From: DASZMJ01 sp035551935
Lineage (GTDB): Bacteria > Planctomycetota > Planctomycetia > Isosphaerales > Isosphaeraceae
DNA: 6,794 bases
Direction: 5' to 3'
Assembly: GCA_035551935.1 (NCBI GenBank)
Contig: DASZMJ010000363.1
Coordinates: 1-6,794 of the forward strand
Notes under the pieces: generated by a model
What the model saw: the letters and a program-made list of their open reading frames with translations, nothing else
The model's database searches: none
Told to the model about the DNA's origin: nothing
Made by a program: the position numbers and the translations under genes
Shown: positions 1 to 5,720 of the stretch, one piece after another
Numbering within the stretch: position 1 is the first letter of the stretch
Layout of the letters: every line of letters starts with the position of its first letter

Positions 1-192
1 TGCCCGAAGCTCAACCCGATGGACCACCTGTGGGGCCACGCCAAGGCGGAGGTCTGCGGGAATCGGCAGTATGGGTCGATCGACGAGCAAGTGGATCGCT
101 TCCTTCGCCACCTCTACGGCCTCTCGCCGGAGGACGCCCTATGGAAGGCAGGAGTCCGGTCCGAGGAGTTCTGGCTGAGATCGGTCTTGTGA
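1..192 (+). pseudogene. IS630-family transposase, C-terminal part (runs off the window's left edge)
   Basis: The frame starting at base 1 is open for 63 codons and ends in TGA at 190-192. It begins CPKLNPMDHLWGHAKAEV, the signature around the third catalytic acid of DDE_3 / IS630-Tc1 transposases (family form: P-x-LNP-[IM]-[ED]-x2-W-x3-K). It continues with the usual C-terminal helices (SIDEQVDRFLRHLYGLSPED) and a natural-looking end. The third acid here is Asp rather than Glu, so this would be a DDD variant, which IS630 relatives tolerate. The enzyme would cut and rejoin insertion-sequence ends at TA targets. The upstream catalytic Asp residues are outside the window, so I cannot tell whether the copy is intact; 'pseudogene' here only means partial. 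TA dinucleotides at 229-232 could mark the right end of the element, but the left end is not available to confirm an inverted repeat. Confidence 0.85.
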
Positions 193-511
193 ATTCTCTT
201 TTGCGGACCCGCTTAGACCTCGCGCTGTTATAGGGTCCACCCCCTGACCCATGCCCCCGGCCGCCGACCAGGCTGCCTCCGCCATGCCCGAATGCTCGCC
301 CGCCGAGAGACCCTATTTGGCACGGGTGCGGGGCACCTTACGCCGGTCTCCTGTTCCATTGCGACTCACGCACCGATAGCGAGGATCGACGGGTTTCGCT
401 CTCCGACACCGGCCTCGCCGGGGCGAGTCGAGATTCGCACAGGCGCCGGCGACCTGGCCCGCCCAACACGTCCGACGGCGGGAACCGCCGGGTTCTCGTC
501 GCCCGCCCCCG

Positions 512-533
512 GACTACCGGATGACTACCGGAT
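512..533 (+). repeat. Perfect tandem duplication of an 11-bp unit
   Basis: The unit gactaccggat occurs at 512-522 and immediately again at 523-533 with no mismatch. A short exact tandem duplication in otherwise non-coding sequence is consistent with replication slippage. No function is implied. Confidence 0.85.
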
Positions 534-611
534 CCGGCCTTCCAATACCGCGATTCTCGGCGGTAATTCGCAATGCAATGAGAGGCCTTGCAAAGCCGGC
601 CCGGGCGTGTA

Positions 612-690
612 GGATTGCAAGAATGACAGGGAGTTACGCGGCTTTCGCCCTGCCATTTTGGGCCGTCTGTCACGTCGGAGGTTGCAATCC
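612..690. repeat. Long-range inverted repeat (9-bp arms) with nested 6-bp arms
   Basis: ggattgcaa at 612-620 is exactly complementary to ttgcaatcc at 682-690. Inside it, tgacag (624-629) pairs with ctgtca (667-672). A third possible stem, caggg (627-631) with ccctg (648-652), would compete with the second. The 8-mer tgcaatcc also recurs at 806-813. If transcribed, the segment could fold into an extended imperfect hairpin of about 79 nt. Whether it is an RNA, a small mobile-element relic or chance cannot be decided from one copy. Confidence 0.5.
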
Positions 691-818
691 CTTCGGGCAG
701 GTGCAGAGAGGGTTAGGAGACGATCTCATAAGCCCGACGACATGGGTCATTTCTGGGTCGGCATGGGCCACGCAATGCCCTCGCAAGGCCAATGCACCTG
801 CCGGATGCAATCCGACGG

Positions 819-840
819 AATTCCTTGCTGGAGAGGAATT
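819..840. repeat. Small perfect hairpin, 7-bp arms and 8-nt loop
   Basis: aattcct (819-825) and aggaatt (834-840) are exact reverse complements around an 8-base loop. There is no T-tract, so it does not look like an intrinsic terminator. It lies just before the tRNA-like fragment and the integrase remnant and may belong to the recombination region. Confidence 0.45.
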
Positions 841-909
841 TCCATGCAATTGCCCGGCAACAGCCATGCACCCAAAACACCCTTGCCTTACCCTCCGGAG
901 TTAAAGGAT

Positions 910-934
910 GCAGGTTCAAGTCCTGCCGGGCATA
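910..934 (+). tRNA. tRNA 3'-end-like fragment (T-arm and acceptor strand), candidate integrase attachment site
   Basis: gcagg-ttcaagt-cctgc (910-926) is a perfect 5-bp T-stem with a canonical 7-base T-loop containing TTCAA. It is followed by a seven-base strand, cgggcat, that could be the 3' half of an acceptor stem, and an A at the discriminator position. A partly matching 5' strand, ttgcccg (850-856), pairs at six of seven positions. The sequence between lacks a D-arm and an anticodon arm, so this is not an intact tRNA. The broken integrase gene begins about 70 bp downstream in the same orientation. That is the usual order for elements inserted at a tRNA 3' end, so I read this as an attachment-site remnant. 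A chance T-arm look-alike is the alternative. Confidence 0.45.
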
Positions 935-985
935 CTAGAAAACTAAGGACTTACGGCGAGTCCTCCCGCCGGATGCACCAAACAT

Positions 986-1003
986 TGCACCATTCAGGGT
1001 GCA
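986..1003 (+). repeat. Short inverted repeat just before the integrase start codon
   Basis: tgcacc (986-991) and ggtgca (998-1003) are perfect 6-bp complements around attcag, ending two bases before the ATG at 1006. It could hide or replace a ribosome binding site, or be an arm-type recombinase site. Nothing in the sequence distinguishes these options. Confidence 0.4.
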
Positions 1004-1005
1004 CC

Positions 1006-1420
1006 ATGCCCCGCCCAAACAAGGTGTGGCTCCGGGAAGCGACCGGCTGGTACATGGCGACCATCGCCGGCATGAAGGTGCCGCCCTGTCGCGACGAGGC
1101 CGAAGCCGAGCGGGAGTTCCACGAGCTGATGGCGACGCGGGCCGTCGCCCCGGAATCGCCCAAGGCGCGGGTGGCCGACGTGATCGAGGCGTTCCTGGCC
1201 TGGTCGTCGCTGCATGTCGGCGAGGAAACGCATAAGCAATACCTGTTCTTCGGCCCGAAGCTGGCCGAGGAATGCGGCCGCCTGCCGGTGCACGCCTTCG
1301 AGAGGCTCGACCGGATACAACGCCCGGCGGCACGCCTTCCGCTTCTTCTCGTGGGCGGTGGCGGAAGGCGTGCTGGCGAAGGACCCGCTGGCGGGCATGA
1401 AGCTGCCGCTGTATCTGGGG
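1006..1420 (+). pseudogene. Tyrosine-type site-specific integrase, decayed N-terminal part
   Basis: From the ATG at 1006 the translation reads MPRPNKVWLREATGWYMATI and continues through AEREFHELMATRAVAPESP and VADVIEAFLAWSSLHVGEET. That is the N-terminal segment plus SAM-like core-binding domain of a tyrosine recombinase of the type abundant in planctomycetes. Around 1305-1315 the homology jumps to the next frame and resumes as YNARRHAFRFFSWAVAEGV and LAKDPLAGMKLP, up to about 1410. Roughly 15 residues expected between these blocks, usually containing a conserved Trp, seem to be missing, so the lesion is a small deletion plus a frame change. After MKLP the family pattern is lost. No catalytic domain (R...H-x-x-R...Y) is present, so the product cannot recombine DNA. 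It would once have driven integration of an element, possibly at the tRNA-like sites on either side. The exact 3' limit of the homology is uncertain. Confidence 0.75.
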
Positions 1421-1548
1421 TCCTTCGAGTTCATCCACGACGTCCGGGCCCGCGGGAAGGGCCTGCTGGGGGCGATGATCGGACTGCTGATCTCACCACC
1501 CTGCAGCCCGTCATGAGCCAATGAGACAGGATTCGCGGGAGTATGTCT

Positions 1549-1589
1549 GAGGGGACACCCTCGTGTGGGTTCGACTCTCACCGCCGGCA
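1549..1589 (+). tRNA. 3' half of a class II tRNA, Leu-like, without its 5' half (putative attachment-site scar)
   Basis: gaggg-gaca-ccctc (1549-1562) forms a perfect long variable arm. It is followed by the T-stem gtggg (1565-1569), the T-loop ttcgact (1570-1576) and ctcac (1577-1581), with one G-U pair. An acceptor 3' strand cgccggc (1582-1588) and an A discriminator (1589) come next; CCA is not encoded. A long variable arm plus A73 and this acceptor fits tRNA-Leu best, with Tyr as an alternative. No matching gccggcg strand, D-arm or well-formed anticodon arm lies in the 50 bases upstream, although gacaggattc (1525-1534) faintly recalls a Leu anticodon arm. I infer that insertion or deletion replaced the 5' half. 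It ends 21 bp before the thiL start codon. Confidence 0.55.
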
Positions 1590-1610
1590 TGGCCGGGGCG
1601 AGCGGGCTGG

Positions 1611-2543
1611 ATGGAATCGGAATTCGGCGTGATCGACTGGCTGAGGAGGAGGGCGGCGGCGCACGGGGCGGTGCCGCTGGGCATCGGCGACGACTGCGCC
1701 GCGATCCGCTTCGGCGGCGCGGTCGAGGCGTTGGTGACGACCGACATGCTCATGGACGGGCGGCATTTCCGGCTCGGTTCGGCCTCGGCGGCGGAGGTCG
1801 GGCGCAAGGCGCTGGGGGTGAACCTCTCGGACATCGCCGCGATGGCCGGGCGGCCGGTCGCGGCATTCGTGGCGGTGGCGCTGCCGAAGGACGAAGCGGG
1901 CGCGATCGCCCGGGGACTCTGGGAGGGGATGCGGCCGCTGGCCGAGCGGTTCGAGGTCGCGCTGGCGGGCGGCGACACGAACGCCTGGGACGGCCCGCTG
2001 GTCGTCTGCGTGACGGTCGTCGGCGCGGCCACCGCGCGGGGCGCCGTCCGGCGCTCGGGGGCCCGGCCGGGGGACGCCTTGCTCGTCACCGGCCCGCTCG
2101 GTGGCAGCCTGCTCGGCCGGCACCTGCGCCCTCGGCCGAGGGTCGCCGAGGCGCTCGCGATCCACGAACTCGTCGACATCCACGCCATGATCGACATCTC
2201 CGACGGCCTCGCCGCCGACCTCGGCCACGTCCTGGTTGAGAGCGGCGGCCTGGGCGCCGTGCTCGACGAGGGGGCGGTCCCGGTCCATGAGGACGCGGTC
2301 GCGATGGCGCGCGACGACGGCCGGTCGCCGCTGGAGCACGCGTTGCACGACGGCGAGGACTTCGAGCTGCTGCTGGCCGTCGCCCCCGGCGACGCCGACC
2401 GCCTCCTCGCCGCGCCGCCGGCGGGCTGCGACGCTTTGCGTCGCCTCGGCACCGTTTCCGACCGCCCCGGCCTGCGGCTCCGCTCGGCCGACGGCGCCGA
2501 GGCGACGATCCGGCCCCTCGGGTTCGACCATCTGGCCTGCTGA
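1611..2543 (+). CDS. thiL: Thiamine-monophosphate kinase
   Basis: ThiL phosphorylates thiamine monophosphate with ATP to give thiamine diphosphate, the active cofactor, in the cytoplasm. The 310-residue product carries the family's motifs in order: GIGDDCA (24-30), TTDMLMDGRHF (43-53), the KALGVNLSDIAAMAG block (about 67-80), GGDT (120-123), GDALLVTGPLGGS (154-166), MIDISDGL (193-200) and HDGEDFELL (247-254). These provide the metal-binding aspartates and the nucleotide and substrate pockets of the AIR-synthetase-like fold. Length is normal for the family. I chose the ATG at 1611 because MESEFGVIDWL is the usual ThiL beginning; an in-frame GTG at 1563 would add 16 residues that overlap the tRNA-like fragment. 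tsaE follows after 13 bp, so the two are likely co-transcribed. I see no TPP riboswitch upstream. Confidence 0.95.
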   Translation: MESEFGVIDWLRRRAAAHGAVPLGIGDDCAAIRFGGAVEALVTTDMLMDGRHFRLGSASAAEVGRKALGVNLSDIAAMAGRPVAAFVAVALPKDEAGAIARGLWEGMRPLAERFEVALAGGDTNAWDGPLVVCVTVVGAATARGAVRRSGARPGDALLVTGPLGGSLLGRHLRPRPRVAEALAIHELVDIHAMIDISDGLAADLGHVLVESGGLGAVLDEGAVPVHEDAVAMARDDGRSPLEHALHDGEDFELLLAVAPGDADRLLAAPPAGCDALRRLGTVSDRPGLRLRSADGAEATIRPLGFDHLAC

Positions 2544-2556
2544 GGGGCTCCGGGCG

Positions 2557-3039
2557 ATGAGGGTGGAACGGTCGGAGTCGGGCCTGGCCATCGACGCGGC
2601 GGACGAGGCCGGCACGGAGCGGCTCGGCCGGGCGCTGGCGAGGGTGGCCGGGCCGGGGACGGTCATCGGCCTCGTCGGGCCGCTGGGCGCCGGCAAGACG
2701 CGGCTGACGCGGGCAATCGCCGAGGCGCTGGGGGCCGACCCGGCGGCGATCGCCAGCCCGACGTTCGTGCTGATCCACGAATATGAGGCCAGCCCGCCCG
2801 TCTACCACTTCGACGCGTATCGGCTCGGCTCGCCCGAGCAGTTCGACGCCCTCGGCGCCGCCGATTACTGGGACGCCGGCGGCGTCTGCCTCGTCGAGTG
2901 GGCCGACCGCGTCGCCGACCGGCTCCCGGCCGGCTCGTGGTGGGTCCGCGTCGAGCCGACGGGCCCCGGCTCGCGCCGGTTCGTCGTCGCGGTGCCGCCC
3001 GAGGTCGCCGAGGCCCTGGCGGCCTCGCTCGCGGTTTGA
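2557..3039 (+). CDS. tsaE: tRNA threonylcarbamoyladenosine biosynthesis ATPase TsaE
   Basis: TsaE is the P-loop ATPase that works with TsaB and TsaD to put threonylcarbamoyl on adenosine 37 of ANN-decoding tRNAs. The 160-residue protein shows Walker A GPLGAGKTRL (41-50), the family-specific SPTF (67-70), HFDAYRL (84-90) and CLVEWADR (111-118) in place of a classic Walker B. This is the complete TsaE pattern at normal length. The ATG at 2557 lies 13 bp after the thiL stop. The same frame is open far upstream, but that part is an out-of-frame shadow of thiL. The thiL-tsaE pairing is consistent with two essential housekeeping functions sharing one transcript. The gene ends just before a GC-rich hairpin that may separate it from the next gene. 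Confidence 0.95.
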   Translation: MRVERSESGLAIDAADEAGTERLGRALARVAGPGTVIGLVGPLGAGKTRLTRAIAEALGADPAAIASPTFVLIHEYEASPPVYHFDAYRLGSPEQFDALGAADYWDAGGVCLVEWADRVADRLPAGSWWVRVEPTGPGSRRFVVAVPPEVAEALAASLAV

Positions 3040-3081
3040 CGCAGGGCGCGGGGCGAGCTAGGTAATCGTCAGGATCCGATT

Positions 3082-3102
3082 CCCTCTCCCATGGGGAGAG
3101 GG
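3082..3102. repeat. GC-rich palindromic hairpin, 9-bp arms, followed by a purine tract
   Basis: ccctctccc (3082-3090) and gggagaggg (3094-3102) are perfect complements around a 3-base loop, and a G/A-rich tract continues to about 3116. Hairpins built from ccctctccc/gggagaggg are a common dispersed intergenic repeat in high-GC bacteria. It lies between tsaE and the AAA+ ATPase. It could attenuate or end tsaE transcripts, although no T-run follows, and it also sits in the 5' leader of the next gene. The purine tract may serve as that gene's ribosome binding region. Confidence 0.6.
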
Positions 3103-3123
3103 GGGGAGGGGGAAGGGCCGCCA

Positions 3124-4434
3124 ATGAGCATCGCCGCGCCGAGCACCTTGCCGTCGATCGAGCTGGACAAGAAGGCGCCGTTCCGGCCGAAGCCGGTGCG
3201 CGACTTCGCCGAGGCGGGCCTGAGCCCGGGGCAGGTCGAGGCGTTGATCCTGAAGTTCCTGCTGGCCATCGGCACGGCGAGCGGCCGTCGGGTCGCCGAC
3301 GAGCTGGGCCTGCCGTTCGGCCCGTTCCCCGACTTCCTCCGCGACCTCAAGAACCGGCAGGTCGTCGCCTACACCAACGCCGCGACGGCCAACGACTATT
3401 ACTACACCCTGACCGACACCGGCCGCGCCCGCGCCAAGGTCTACGCCGAGGAGTGCGCCTACGTCGGCACGGCGCCGGTGCCGTTCGCCGACTACGTCGC
3501 CTCCGTCGGCGCGCAGACGATCGCCGACGAGCACCCCAAGGAGGCCGACCTCCGCCGCGCCTTCAGCGACCTCTTGATCTCCGAGGAGATGTTCTCCATG
3601 CTCGGCCCGGCGATCAACTCCGGCCGCGGCATGTTCCTCTACGGCTACCCCGGCAACGGCAAGACCAGCATCGCCGAGCGGATCACGCGCTGCTTCGGCA
3701 CGACGGTCTGGATCCCCCGCGTCATCAACGCCGAGGGGCAGATCATCAAGCTCTTCGACCCGGCCAACCACGAGCCCGTCGGCGCGGCGCGGTCGGGCCT
3801 GTTGCGCGACGACGACGTCGACGGCCGCTGGGTCGAGGTCCGCCGGCCGACGCTCATCGCCGGCGGCGAGCTGACGATGGAGAACCTCGAGATCTATTAC
3901 GACCCGATCACCAAGATCAGCGAGGCGCCGCTCCAGATGAAGAGCAACAACGGCACCTTCCTGATCGACGACTTCGGCCGCCAGCGGATGCCGCCGATCG
4001 AGCTCCTGAACCGCTGGATCGTCCCCCTGGAGAAGCGGTACGACTTCCTCCGACTGGCCAACGGCAAGACGATCCGCGTGCCGTTCGACCAGCTCATCCT
4101 CTTCTCGACGAACCTCGAGCCCAAGCATCTCGTCGACGAGGCGTTCCTCCGCCGGATCCCCTACAAGATCAACGCCGCCGACCCGTCCGAGGCGATCTTC
4201 CGCCGCATGTTCGCCATCTTCGCGCCGAAGCTCGGGTTCGAGGCCCTCGACGACGCCGCGCTCGACGACCTCATCGAACGCCACTACCGGAGCGTCAACC
4301 GCCCGTTCCGTTGCTGCCAGCCCCGCGACCTGTTGCTCCAGGTCCGCAACTATTGCGTCTATAATGACCTGCCGTTGGAGCTGAGGCCCGAGTACTTCGA
4401 CATCGCGGTCGGCAACTACTTCACCGTCATGTGA
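3124..4434 (+). CDS. AAA+ ATPase with an N-terminal winged-helix-like domain, function unknown
   Basis: The 436-residue protein starts with a short Pro-rich segment. Residues about 33-105 look like a winged-helix fold (ALILKFLLAIGTASGRRVADEL, then DYYYTLTDTGRARA, resembling a beta wing). An AAA+ core follows: Walker A GYPGNGKTS (174-182), Walker B FLIDDF (279-284), sensor 1 FSTN (327-330) and an arginine-finger candidate FLRRIP (341-346). The C-terminal region (about 350-436) fits the AAA+ lid. It should hydrolyse ATP and remodel a protein or nucleic-acid partner in the cytoplasm, but neither the partner nor the pathway is visible here. I recognise it as a conserved planctomycete/proteobacterial ATPase family of unknown role. 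I chose the ATG at 3124, after the purine tract; an earlier ATG at 3091 lies inside the hairpin and would give a Gly/Glu-rich leader. No transmembrane segment is seen. Confidence 0.85.
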   Translation: MSIAAPSTLPSIELDKKAPFRPKPVRDFAEAGLSPGQVEALILKFLLAIGTASGRRVADELGLPFGPFPDFLRDLKNRQVVAYTNAATANDYYYTLTDTGRARAKVYAEECAYVGTAPVPFADYVASVGAQTIADEHPKEADLRRAFSDLLISEEMFSMLGPAINSGRGMFLYGYPGNGKTSIAERITRCFGTTVWIPRVINAEGQIIKLFDPANHEPVGAARSGLLRDDDVDGRWVEVRRPTLIAGGELTMENLEIYYDPITKISEAPLQMKSNNGTFLIDDFGRQRMPPIELLNRWIVPLEKRYDFLRLANGKTIRVPFDQLILFSTNLEPKHLVDEAFLRRIPYKINAADPSEAIFRRMFAIFAPKLGFEALDDAALDDLIERHYRSVNRPFRCCQPRDLLLQVRNYCVYNDLPLELRPEYFDIAVGNYFTVM

Positions 4435-4481
4435 CCCCGGCCCGCCGCTTCGTGTAGGATGGGCCCGGGAGGGCGGGCTCG

Positions 4482-5120
4482 ATGCCGAGGCAGAACCGGG
4501 TCACGCCGGCCGGGGCGATCGTCGCCGTGCCGGCGCGGGGGACGATGATGGGCAACCGGGGCGTCCTCCATGACGCCGACGGCCGCATCCGCCGACCCTG
4601 GCAAGTCCGGCGCTGGCTGATCTGCGTCCTGGAGTTCCGCGGGCGACGACGGACGGTCATGGCCCCGAACCGCTACACCGAGCTCTTCTTCCTCGACGAG
4701 GCCACGGGCCTGGCCGCCGGCCATCGCCCCTGCTTCGAGTGCCGCCGCGCCCGCTACCTCGCCTTCCGCGACGCCTGGGCCACCGGCAACCTCCCCGGCG
4801 TCCGTCCCGAGGCGATCACGGCGGGGATGATGGACGACCGCCTCCACGCCGAGCGGGTCGGCCCGGGGCGCTCGAAGCTCACCGACACGTCGAGCCTCGA
4901 CGCGCTGCCCGACGGCGTGTTCGTCACGCGGGACGGGCCCGATGGAGACCCCCTCCTCGTCCTGGGCGGCGCCCTCCTGCACTGGTCCCCGGGCGGCTAC
5001 CACCGGCGACGGTCACGCCCCCGGGGCACGTCGGTAACGGTCCTGACCCCGAAATCGACCGTGGCCGCGATCCGCGCGGGCTACATGCCGGAGATCCACC
5101 CATCGGCCTTCGAGGCATGA
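4482..5120 (+). CDS. Conserved hypothetical protein with an HRPC-x2-C motif
   Basis: The 212-residue product has features of a widespread conserved family whose function I do not know. They are an N-terminal QNRVTPAGAIVAVPARGTMMGN block, a basic WLICVLEFRGRRRTVM segment (about 45-60), and RYTELFFLDEATGLAAGHRPC-FECRRARY (64-92). Later come LPDGVFV (142-148), LVLGGALLHWSPGGY (159-173) and VTVLTPKSTVAAIRAGY (185-201). The motif AAGHRPCFECRR resembles the second Cys pair of the Ada-type zinc module (G-[FY]-RPC-x2-C-[RKQ]), but only two Cys and one His are present, so a full Ada site is not supported. Metal or nucleic-acid binding is only a guess. There is no signal peptide or membrane helix. A G-rich tract about 10-15 bases before the ATG can act as ribosome binding site. 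It follows the AAA+ gene by 47 bp and converges on the gene at 5151. Confidence 0.85.
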   Translation: MPRQNRVTPAGAIVAVPARGTMMGNRGVLHDADGRIRRPWQVRRWLICVLEFRGRRRTVMAPNRYTELFFLDEATGLAAGHRPCFECRRARYLAFRDAWATGNLPGVRPEAITAGMMDDRLHAERVGPGRSKLTDTSSLDALPDGVFVTRDGPDGDPLLVLGGALLHWSPGGYHRRRSRPRGTSVTVLTPKSTVAAIRAGYMPEIHPSAFEA

Positions 5121-5150
5121 GGGGTGCGTGGGCCTGCCGGCACGGCGATC

Positions 5151-5633
5151 TCAGCCGGCGTCGTGCCCGACCGCCCGGTTCCTCCGGGCCTCCTCGGGGA
5201 CGACCTGCCCTCGCCAGCCGAGCCAGCGGGTCGGCCTATCGAAGACCCGGCCCTCGTCGGGCCCCCCGGCGGCGGTGCGCCGGAGGTGCTCCAGCAGCGG
5301 CACGCCCTCGAACCGCACCTTGCGGGTGCAGTCGCAGTCGTTGCACTCGGGATAGCCCTTGCACGCCCCCGGGCTCCGGGCGTCGGCCACCTCGATGTCG
5401 GTCAGGTACTCCTCCAGGTAGGGGAGCTCCTCCACCATGGCCACGCCGTAATACTCCCGGCAGTAGCAGACCTCGACCCAGCGGATCGTGCCCGAGTCGT
5501 CCACCCGCCCCTCGCAGAGTAGCTCGCCCAGGTCGCCGTACGGGAACCCCGCGCCGAAGGTCCCTCCCTCCAGCGCCCGCAACAACTCTTCCCGACGCTC
5601 CGGCCGCACCCTGGCGCCGAGGAGGTATCGCAT
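5151..5633 (-). CDS. Small conserved cysteine-rich protein, function unknown
   Basis: The 160-residue product begins MRYLLGARVRPERREELLRALEGG, a ferredoxin-like alpha/beta opening. It continues with RWVEVCYCREYYG (51-63), VEELPYLEEYLTDIEVADA (67-85) and the cluster CKGYPECNDCDCT (91-103). Seven Cys (40, 56, 58, 91, 97, 100, 102) suggest zinc binding or a redox metal site; this is inference from spacing only. I have an impression of a similar short conserved family in planctomycetes and cyanobacteria, without a known role. The start is supported by a ggagaga element about 6 bases before the ATG on the minus strand. It lies 87 bp downstream of the carbonic anhydrase-like gene on the same strand and may share its transcript. 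It is convergent with the gene ending at 5120, with a 30-bp gap holding the 8-bp palindrome tgccggca. Confidence 0.8.
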   Translation of the reverse strand: MRYLLGARVRPERREELLRALEGGTFGAGFPYGDLGELLCEGRVDDSGTIRWVEVCYCREYYGVAMVEELPYLEEYLTDIEVADARSPGACKGYPECNDCDCTRKVRFEGVPLLEHLRRTAAGGPDEGRVFDRPTRWLGWRGQVVPEEARRNRAVGHDAG

Positions 5634-5720
5634 AGGTCTCTCTCCGATGGACGGCCCTCTCCCGTTGCATTCTAGGGGGTCGGGGGTGCCGCGGCGAATG
5701 ACCGGGCCGACGCCCGCCGG

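Larger units (their letters stand above)
193..904. other. Stretch without a recognisable gene, between the transposase and the tRNA-like fragment
   Basis: Open frames exist here on both strands (for example 292-612 plus and 338-673 minus), but their translations are low-complexity and Arg/Pro/Ser-rich, overlap each other, and match no family I know. The base composition is less regular than in the genes downstream, and there is no sustained third-position GC bias. The stretch contains a perfect 11-bp tandem duplication (512-533), several short inverted repeats (587-593/615-621, 612-620/682-690, 819-825/834-840) and a cluster of TGCAA motifs. I read it as non-coding accessory DNA, probably remnants left by mobile elements. 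Confidence 0.6.

Noticed and set aside
338..673. 111-codon minus-strand open frame in the left non-coding stretch
   Set aside because: Its Arg/Ser-rich translation matches nothing, it overlaps competing frames, and it runs through inverted repeats and the 11-bp tandem duplication.
850..934. A complete 85-nt tRNA using ttgcccg (850-856) as the 5' acceptor strand
   Set aside because: Six of seven acceptor pairs form, but there is no D-arm with the GG signature and no 7-base anticodon loop with U33, so only the 3' fragment is supported.
658..1005. Integrase start extended upstream to the in-frame ATG at 658
   Set aside because: Residues before MPRPNK are unlike integrase N-termini and cross the tRNA-like fragment; the family start is at 1006.
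1500..1611. TPP riboswitch upstream of thiL (ctgagggg at 1547-1554 recalls the CTGAGA core)
   Set aside because: The other conserved blocks of the THI element are absent, and the segment is better explained by a tRNA variable arm and T-arm.
1563..2543. Longer thiL from the GTG at 1563
   Set aside because: The extra 16 residues (Pro/Trp/Arg-rich) come from the tRNA-like fragment and do not resemble ThiL N-termini; ATG 1611 gives the usual family start.
1578..2696. Long minus-strand frame antisense to thiL and tsaE
   Set aside because: Arg/Pro/Ala-rich shadow of high-GC plus-strand genes that carry complete family motifs; no protein-like features of its own.
3058..4284. 408-codon minus-strand frame antisense to the AAA+ ATPase
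   Set aside because: The composition is a Val/Asp/Arg/Leu mirror of the sense codons, with no motif; the sense strand encodes intact AAA+ signatures.
3091..4434. Longer AAA+ ATPase from the ATG at 3091
   Set aside because: That ATG is the loop of the 9-bp hairpin and the added residues are Gly/Glu low-complexity; the ATG at 3124 is better placed after the purine tract.
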